A DNA stretch of 19,697 nt, from the NCBI GenBank assembly GCA_031413415.1, contig JANOET010000372.1, forward strand, positions 1 to 19,697. Direction: 5' to 3'. Source of the DNA: UBA668 sp031413415 (GTDB lineage: Bacteria; Actinomycetota; Acidimicrobiia; Acidimicrobiales; Ilumatobacteraceae). A program made the translations under genes and the position numbers. The notes below the pieces were generated by a model that was not told where the DNA came from, did no database searches, and worked only from the letters and a program-made list of their open reading frames with translations. Position 1 is the first letter of the stretch. The number at the start of each line of letters is the position of its first letter. Of this stretch, positions 15,271-19,697 are shown piece after piece.

Positions 15271-16431
15271 TCATCGGCGCCGGTACTCCTCGCGGTAGCC
15301 GGTACCGGCACCGCCCATGGCGCCGACCTGAGCGTAGTGCCGTGACAGTCGTTCCAACGAGATCGGGTCGATGGTGACGCCCAGACCTGGGCCGTCGGGC
15401 ACTGGCAGCACTCCGCCGCGAGGCGAGAAGTGGCCTTGCTCGAGCACCACATCGGCGGTGAACCGGAACAGCGACTGATGCGGACGGATCATGCTCGCTT
15501 CGGCGGCGCTGAGGTGCAGGTACGCGGCCGTCATCACGCCAGCGTCGCCGCTGTAGCACCAGAAGTCGATGCCCAGCGCGTCGCACGCGCGGAGAAAGTC
15601 CTGCGCGCGCCGGTACCCGCCCAGCTCGGCGATGTCGACGCAGATGCCGTCGGGCACGCCTGAGCGCGCAGCACGCACGAGCGCAGCCTCGTGCGTGCTG
15701 AACGACACCGGCACGCCGTCGTCGCGCAGCCGCTGGACCTCGTCGAGCGTGCGGCACGGATCCTCCAACCAACCGACTCCCAGTTCGGCGAGCCGTCGGC
15801 ACACCTGGCGGGCAGTCGGCACGGTGTAGGCACCGTTCGCATCGAGCCGCTGCACCCGTCCCGGGCCCAACTCGCGCACGAGATCGGTCACCATGGCCAT
15901 CTCGTCGTCCACCGGCAGGACGCCGAGCTTGCCCTCGAACGTCGGGCTGTCGAACTCCTCGGCCATCCGCACGCAGTACGCGACCACATCGGCCGCCGTG
16001 GATTCGACCCCGTCACGCAGGGCGAAGTACTCGGTGAAGGCGACCTCGTCGCGGACACGCCCGCCGAGTAGATCCACCAGCGGCACACCGGCACGGCGGG
16101 CACGAAGGTCGAAGATGCCCATCTCGATGGCGCCGAACGCTCGCCGTTCGCTCGCTGCGTCGTCCCACAGGCTGAATCCGGTCCGCGGCACGCACCGGGC
16201 CTCGGCCTCGTTGAGCGCGTCGGGCGACAGACCGACCAGCCGCGAGCCGAGCTCGCGAACCAGCTCCACCTGGTCGCCGTGGGGCGACTCACCCAGCCCC
16301 GTGACGCCATCGCTGTCGGTGACCTCGACGATGGTCGTGGTGAAGCTGCCCAGCCTGCCGAACGAGAACCGGTACGGCGCGACCATGGGAACGTTGACCG
16401 CCGTGGCCGTGACCGATGCGATGGCGCTCAT
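15271..16431 (-). CDS. enolase-superfamily enzyme, glucarate-dehydratase-like, altered active site
   Basis: Mandelate racemase/muconate-lactonizing type protein of 386 residues. The capping domain is N-terminal (about 1-120), followed by a beta-barrel with Lys168 in FEGKLGVL, Asp197 in LDANGAY, Glu223 in WLEDPC, FSTHEA (244-249) at the third-ligand position and Asp266 in VDIAELGG; the C-terminal RGGVLPVPDGPGLGV (338-352) recalls glucarate dehydratases. By eye the KxK pair is ExK, and the His general base expected after Asp266 falls on WCYSGDAG (291-298), with Tyr293 instead of His. Chemistry may therefore be a one-base reaction, and glucarate itself is not implied. ATG at 16431 has a near-perfect AAGGAGG upstream. 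It follows the other enolase-superfamily gene after 10 bp. Confidence 0.85.
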   Translation of the reverse strand: MSAIASVTATAVNVPMVAPYRFSFGRLGSFTTTIVEVTDSDGVTGLGESPHGDQVELVRELGSRLVGLSPDALNEAEARCVPRTGFSLWDDAASERRAFGAIEMGIFDLRARRAGVPLVDLLGGRVRDEVAFTEYFALRDGVESTAADVVAYCVRMAEEFDSPTFEGKLGVLPVDDEMAMVTDLVRELGPGRVQRLDANGAYTVPTARQVCRRLAELGVGWLEDPCRTLDEVQRLRDDGVPVSFSTHEAALVRAARSGVPDGICVDIAELGGYRRAQDFLRACDALGIDFWCYSGDAGVMTAAYLHLSAAEASMIRPHQSLFRFTADVVLEQGHFSPRGGVLPVPDGPGLGVTIDPISLERLSRHYAQVGAMGGAGTGYREEYRRR

Positions 16432-16441
16432 CGGACCTCCT

Positions 16442-17587
16442 TCACTGGAACGTGGCCCGATCGCTGACCGTGCGGGCGAGGACGGTCTCGTCGAGGTGGA
16501 TGCCCAGTCCCGGCTCCTCCGACAACGTGGTCCAGCCTCCCTCTGCGACCAACGGCGCGGCCAACGGGAAGTCGCGGCGCTCGAGGGTCCACTCCGGCGG
16601 GTCGAAGGGCCACTCGACCCACTGCGAGCCCTCGTGCCCCACGGTGCCGGCAGCGAGATGCAGATTGGCGAGCACGCCGATCCCGTTGCCCCAGGTGTGC
16701 GGCGTGAACAGGTTCCCCTTCGCCCGAACCTCGCGAGCAAGGGTGGACAAGCCGGTGATGCCCTGTGTGCAGACAGCGTCGGGCTGGAACACGTCGAGGC
16801 ACTCGCGCGCCAGCAGCTCGCGGAACTCGTACGGCTCACGGGTCATCTCTCCGCCGGCGATGCGCATCGTGCCATGGTCGCGCACCCGTGCGCGGAGCGC
16901 CGCCATTCCGGCGAGGTCGCCGCGGTGCAGGGGCTCCTCCATCCAGTACACGTCGTGCTCGAGCAGGCGGGCGGCCACCGACCACGCCGTCTCCAGATCC
17001 CACGGTGTCGATGTGTCCCAGGGCATGCGCCAGCCCTGATTGCAGTCCACCATCAGGGTGAGCGCATCGCCCACTTCGTCGCGGATCGCAGCAACGACGG
17101 CCAGGTCGTCGTCGAGCGACGGTCGACCGAAGCGGACCTTCATCGCGTCGAAGCCGAGATCGAGCATTCGCCGAGCCACCTCGACCATGTGGGCGACCGG
17201 ACGATGGACGGCCGTCGACGCGTACAACCGGAGTCGAGGTGAAGTTCCACCCAACAACTGCCACACCGGCACACCTGCAGCGTGACCGGCAAGGTCCCAC
17301 AGGGCAACGTCGAGCGGCCAGGGGCGGCCGGCGTGGAACTCGATGTTGGCAAGCCGTGCAGCGTGCTGGTGCAGCGCGGCGACGTCCTCACCGACGAACC
17401 AGTGGGCGTAGTCGGCGAAGCCGTGCATGACGTCGCCCGACCCGATGCCCACTCGCCCCTCACTGTCGTGGACCCGCAGAACGGTCACGGGGAACCGGGT
17501 CCGAGGCTGAGGATCCCAGCTCGCCGGAAACGGAGGATCGAGCGTGAGCTGGTGATGCGTGACGTCGATCTCGGTGATGACCGCCAC
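16442..17587 (-). CDS. enolase-superfamily enzyme, mandelate racemase/sugar-acid dehydratase type
   Basis: A 381-residue enolase-superfamily protein with a complete mandelate-racemase-subgroup active site: Lys150 in the KxR pair (MKVRFG), metal ligands Asp181 (VDCNQGW), Glu217/218 (WMEEPL) and Glu247 (AGGEM), and the Asp270-His297 dyad (FQPDAV, FTPHTWGNG). It should abstract an alpha-proton from a carboxylate and carry out epimerisation or dehydration of a hydroxy- or amino-acid-like substrate. GTG at 17587 is preferred because GGGGAGG lies six bases upstream and the family N-terminus (VITEIDVTHHQL) follows at once; an in-frame ATG at 17614 would add nine residues with a poor site. First gene of the four-gene - strand run, divergent from the MttB-like gene. 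It is clearly diverged from its downstream neighbour, so not a recent duplicate. Confidence 0.88.
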   Translation of the reverse strand: MAVITEIDVTHHQLTLDPPFPASWDPQPRTRFPVTVLRVHDSEGRVGIGSGDVMHGFADYAHWFVGEDVAALHQHAARLANIEFHAGRPWPLDVALWDLAGHAAGVPVWQLLGGTSPRLRLYASTAVHRPVAHMVEVARRMLDLGFDAMKVRFGRPSLDDDLAVVAAIRDEVGDALTLMVDCNQGWRMPWDTSTPWDLETAWSVAARLLEHDVYWMEEPLHRGDLAGMAALRARVRDHGTMRIAGGEMTREPYEFRELLARECLDVFQPDAVCTQGITGLSTLAREVRAKGNLFTPHTWGNGIGVLANLHLAAGTVGHEGSQWVEWPFDPPEWTLERRDFPLAAPLVAEGGWTTLSEEPGLGIHLDETVLARTVSDRATFQ

Positions 17588-17614
17588 GGCACGCCTCCCC
17601 TGCTCTCCCGACAT

Positions 17615-17683
17615 CCCCTACGGCGCCGATTCTCGTGACAACCGTACAAGGAATGGCGCTCGTCGCGTGTAGTGTCGCTCGCC
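17615..17683. promoter_or_regulatory. divergent promoter region between enolase-superfamily and MttB-like genes
   Basis: This short gap must drive both the four-gene - strand run and the + strand methyltransferase run. It contains an imperfect 26-bp dyad at 17629-17654 (ATTC ... AC-N4-GT ... GAAT) that could be an operator, and a perfect 8-bp palindrome CGGCGCCG at 17621-17628. TAGTGT at 17670-17675 fits an actinobacterial TANNNT -10 box placed 9-14 bases before GTG 17684, consistent with a leaderless mRNA. A -35-like TTGTCA can be read on the - strand (17641-17636). All were picked by eye; no regulator gene adjoins this region. Confidence 0.4.
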
Positions 17684-19249
17684 GTGACCGAGATCGCTGG
17701 GGACCTCAACACCGGACGCCGACGCGGAGGCCGCGAGCGCAGTGCCGAGAGCCGCGGACCTCGCCTCCCCGAGCAGATTCCCTACCGCCAGCCGTACATG
17801 CGGCTGAACCACACCGAGGTCGTGTCGGCCGACGAGCTCGACAGCATCCACGACGCGTCGCTGCAGATCCTCGAGCGAGTCGGCATGGAATTCAGCGACC
17901 CCGAGTCTCGCTCCATCATGCGCGACGCCGGGGCCGATGTCGACGAGTCGACCATGCGAGTGCGCTTTGCCCGTGAACTCGTCGAGCAGTCCGTCGCCCA
18001 CGCCCCCTCCGAGTTCACGTTGCACAGTTGGAACCCTGCGAGGAACATGCGCGTCGGTGGCCGCTGGATCACGTTCGGCACCGTCGCCAGCACGCCGCAC
18101 TTCATGGACCGCAACGGTGTGCGTCGGGCGGGCGACCGCGAAGGGTTCCGCGACTTCCTCAAGCTGGCCCAGCAGCTCGACATCATCCACTACATCGCCG
18201 GCTATCCGGTCGAGCCGATCGACATCCACTCGTCGATCCGCCACCTCGAGGCGTCGTACGACATCCTCACCATGACCGACAAGGGGCTGCACTGTTACAG
18301 CCTCGGGCGCCAGCGCAACCGCGACTGCATGGAGATGGTGCGCATCGCTCGCGGCATCGACCAGACGACCCTGGACCGCGAGACGTCGCTCATCACGGTG
18401 GTGAACACGAACTCGCCGCTGAAGCTCGACATCCCGATGGCGCAAGGCATCATCGAGTTCGCTCAGCACAACCAGGCCGTCGTCGTCACCCCGTTCACTC
18501 TGGCCGGCGCCATGGCGCCCATCACGCTGGCCGGCGCGCTCGCCCAGCAGAACGCCGAGGCCCTGGGCGCCATCACCCTGGCGCAGATCGTGAACCCCGG
18601 TGCCCCCGTCATGTACGGCGGCTTCACCTCGAATGTCGACATGCAGTCGGGCTCGCCGGCGTTCGGTACTCCTGAGTACGTCCGCACCGCGATGGTCGGC
18701 GGCCAACTGGCCCGCCGTTACGGCATCCCGTTCCGCAGCTCGAACGTCTGCGCCGCCAACGCGCTGGACATGCAGGCCGCGTACGAGAGCGTCTTCTCGT
18801 TGTGGGGCGCCATCATGGGCGGCGTCAACTTCCTCATGCACGGTGCGGGCTGGATGGAAGGCGGGCTGCACGCCAGCCTCGAGAAGATGCTGCTCGATGC
18901 CGACCTGCTGCAGATGGTCGCGAAGATGCTCGAGCCGGTCGTGGTCGACGAAGCCACGCTCGCGGTCGACACGATCGCCGAGGTCGGCCCCGGTGGCCAT
19001 TTCTTCGGCACGCAGCACACCCAGGACCGGTTCCGCGACGCCTTCTACCGGCCCATCCTCAGCGACTGGCGAAACTACGAGAGCTGGGAGGAGGCCGGCC
19101 GGCCGACGGCCGACCAGAAGGCCAAGCGTCTGGTCGGGCAGTACCTCGACGCGTATCAACCACCCGCTATGGATCCCGAGACGAAGGCCGAACTGCGCGC
19201 CTTCGTCGATCGGCGCGTCGCCGAGGGCGGCGTGCCCACCGATTTCTAG
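17684..19249 (+). CDS. MttB-family (trimethylamine methyltransferase-like) protein, non-pyrrolysine
   Basis: Protein of 521 residues across the MttB superfamily. Recognisable stretches include LNHTEVVSADELDSIHDASLQILERVGMEF, a glycine-rich PFTLAGAMAPITLAGALAQQ strand-loop, GGFTSNVDM, and LMHGAGWMEGGLHASLEK near the C-terminal third. The frame is open with no in-frame TAG, so it is a non-pyrrolysine homologue. Characterised members of that class move a methyl group from quaternary amines (for example glycine betaine or proline betaine) to a corrinoid protein, so a quaternary amine or betaine is a likelier substrate than trimethylamine. No corrinoid protein gene is visible. GTG 17684 is preferred; GTG 17672 is in frame and overlaps the putative -10 box. 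The flavoprotein gene follows after 35 bp. Confidence 0.88.
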   Translation: MTEIAGDLNTGRRRGGRERSAESRGPRLPEQIPYRQPYMRLNHTEVVSADELDSIHDASLQILERVGMEFSDPESRSIMRDAGADVDESTMRVRFARELVEQSVAHAPSEFTLHSWNPARNMRVGGRWITFGTVASTPHFMDRNGVRRAGDREGFRDFLKLAQQLDIIHYIAGYPVEPIDIHSSIRHLEASYDILTMTDKGLHCYSLGRQRNRDCMEMVRIARGIDQTTLDRETSLITVVNTNSPLKLDIPMAQGIIEFAQHNQAVVVTPFTLAGAMAPITLAGALAQQNAEALGAITLAQIVNPGAPVMYGGFTSNVDMQSGSPAFGTPEYVRTAMVGGQLARRYGIPFRSSNVCAANALDMQAAYESVFSLWGAIMGGVNFLMHGAGWMEGGLHASLEKMLLDADLLQMVAKMLEPVVVDEATLAVDTIAEVGPGGHFFGTQHTQDRFRDAFYRPILSDWRNYESWEEAGRPTADQKAKRLVGQYLDAYQPPAMDPETKAELRAFVDRRVAEGGVPTDF

Positions 19250-19284
19250 AGCAGCACACACATGTCGCACGTAAGGGGACAGCA

Positions 19285-19697
19285 ATGAAGTCATCGGCAC
19301 AGGTCGTCGTCATCGGTGGCGGCGTCGTCGGAGCCAGCGTGCTCTACCACCTCACCAAGGAGGGCTGGACCGACGTCGTCCTCGTCGAGCGCAACAAGCT
19401 CACCTCGGGCAGCACCTGGCACGCCGCCGGTGGCATGCACACGCTGAACGGCGACCCGAACGTGGCCCGGCTGCAGCAGTACACCGTGAACCTGTACAAG
19501 GAGATCGAGGCCGAGAGCGGCCAGCACTGCGGCATCCACCTGCCCGGTGGCCTGCAGCTCGCCGACACGCCAGAGCGCCTCGACTGGCTGCGCATGGCGC
19601 AGGCACGCGGCCGTTACCTGGGTATGAACATGGAGATTCTCTCCATGAAGGAGGCCAAGGAGCTCAACCCGCTGCTGGAGGAGAAGTTCTTCGTCGG
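19285..19697 (+). CDS. dimethylglycine/sarcosine dehydrogenase-like FAD oxidoreductase, 3'-truncated
   Basis: The first 137 residues of a DAO-type flavoprotein that continues beyond the window. VVVIGGGVVGASVLYHLTK (7-25) is the Rossmann dinucleotide-binding motif, followed by the acidic VLVER (32-36). LTSGSTWHAAGG (39-50) matches the segment in dimethylglycine and sarcosine dehydrogenases whose His (here His46) carries covalent FAD. LPGGLQLADTPERLDWL (86-102) is also typical. The expected reaction is oxidative N-demethylation of a methylated amino acid, often with a C-terminal GcvT-like folate domain, which lies outside the window. ATG at 19285 has AAGGGG nine bases upstream. The 35-bp gap to the MttB-like gene makes co-transcription likely, giving a plausible sequence of corrinoid-dependent then oxidative demethylation. 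Confidence 0.88.
   Translation, partial: MKSSAQVVVIGGGVVGASVLYHLTKEGWTDVVLVERNKLTSGSTWHAAGGMHTLNGDPNVARLQQYTVNLYKEIEAESGQHCGIHLPGGLQLADTPERLDWLRMAQARGRYLGMNMEILSMKEAKELNPLLEEKFFV

Noticed and set aside
17684..19249. Pyrrolysine-containing MttB
   Set aside because: No in-frame TAG occurs before the terminal stop, so no amber decoding is needed.
17618..19300. 560-codon open frame on the - strand opposite the MttB-like gene
   Set aside because: It is a mirror of a clearly conserved gene; its translation is rich in Val, Asp, Arg and His with no family motifs, as expected from high GC at third codon positions.
1..19697. tRNA/rRNA genes, CRISPR arrays, insertion sequences, phage genes
   Set aside because: No cloverleaf, repeat-spacer pattern, transposase motif or terminal inverted repeats were recognised, and almost all bases are in conserved coding regions.

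Overview
The window is high-GC, gene-dense bacterial DNA. Many genes start with GTG, stop and start codons often overlap by 1-4 bases, and some starts look leaderless. This suits an actinomycete. Protein flavour (FadD36-type synthetase, IclR-controlled hut genes, MttB-like enzyme beside a dimethylglycine-dehydrogenase-like gene) would fit a marine or soil Acidimicrobiia relative, but that placement is an inference.

Layout. (1) 2-2467, + strand: 5'-truncated leuS, convergent with everything up to 12.9 kb. (2) 12865 down to 2522, - strand: a tightly packed ten-gene run. It reads hutH, hutU, a phytanoyl-CoA-dioxygenase-family gene, a peptide-deformylase homologue, hutF, hutI, a YeiH-type membrane protein, a TetR regulator, a MatB/FadD36-type acyl-CoA synthetase and a CsoR/CstR-family repressor. 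Neighbours overlap or abut from hutH to the YeiH gene; 24-bp gaps flank the TetR/synthetase pair. (3) 12896-13612, + strand: an IclR regulator divergent from hutH across 30 bp. (4) 17587 down to 13539, - strand: two different enolase-superfamily enzymes, a fatty-acid-desaturase-family membrane protein and a solitary PhnD-like binding protein. (5) From 17684, + strand: a non-pyrrolysine MttB-family methyltransferase, then the start of a dimethylglycine/sarcosine-dehydrogenase-like flavoprotein that runs off the end.

The hut block encodes histidine -> urocanate -> imidazolonepropionate -> formimidoylglutamate -> N-formylglutamate (HutH, HutU, HutI, HutF). The last step, removal of formate by HutG, has no recognisable HutG in the window. 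A peptide-deformylase homologue with a complete metal site abuts hutF, so the most interesting hypothesis here is that it replaces HutG. A second unexplained member of the same transcript is an Fe(II)/2-oxoglutarate dioxygenase. The right-hand block looks like catabolism of a quaternary or methylated amine, possibly a betaine: methyl transfer by the MttB-like protein, oxidative demethylation by the flavoprotein, and epimerase/dehydratase chemistry by the enolase-superfamily pair. Its substrate cannot be read from sequence alone.

No rRNA, tRNA, CRISPR array, transposase or phage gene was recognised, and no gene-free stretch exceeds about 100 bp.
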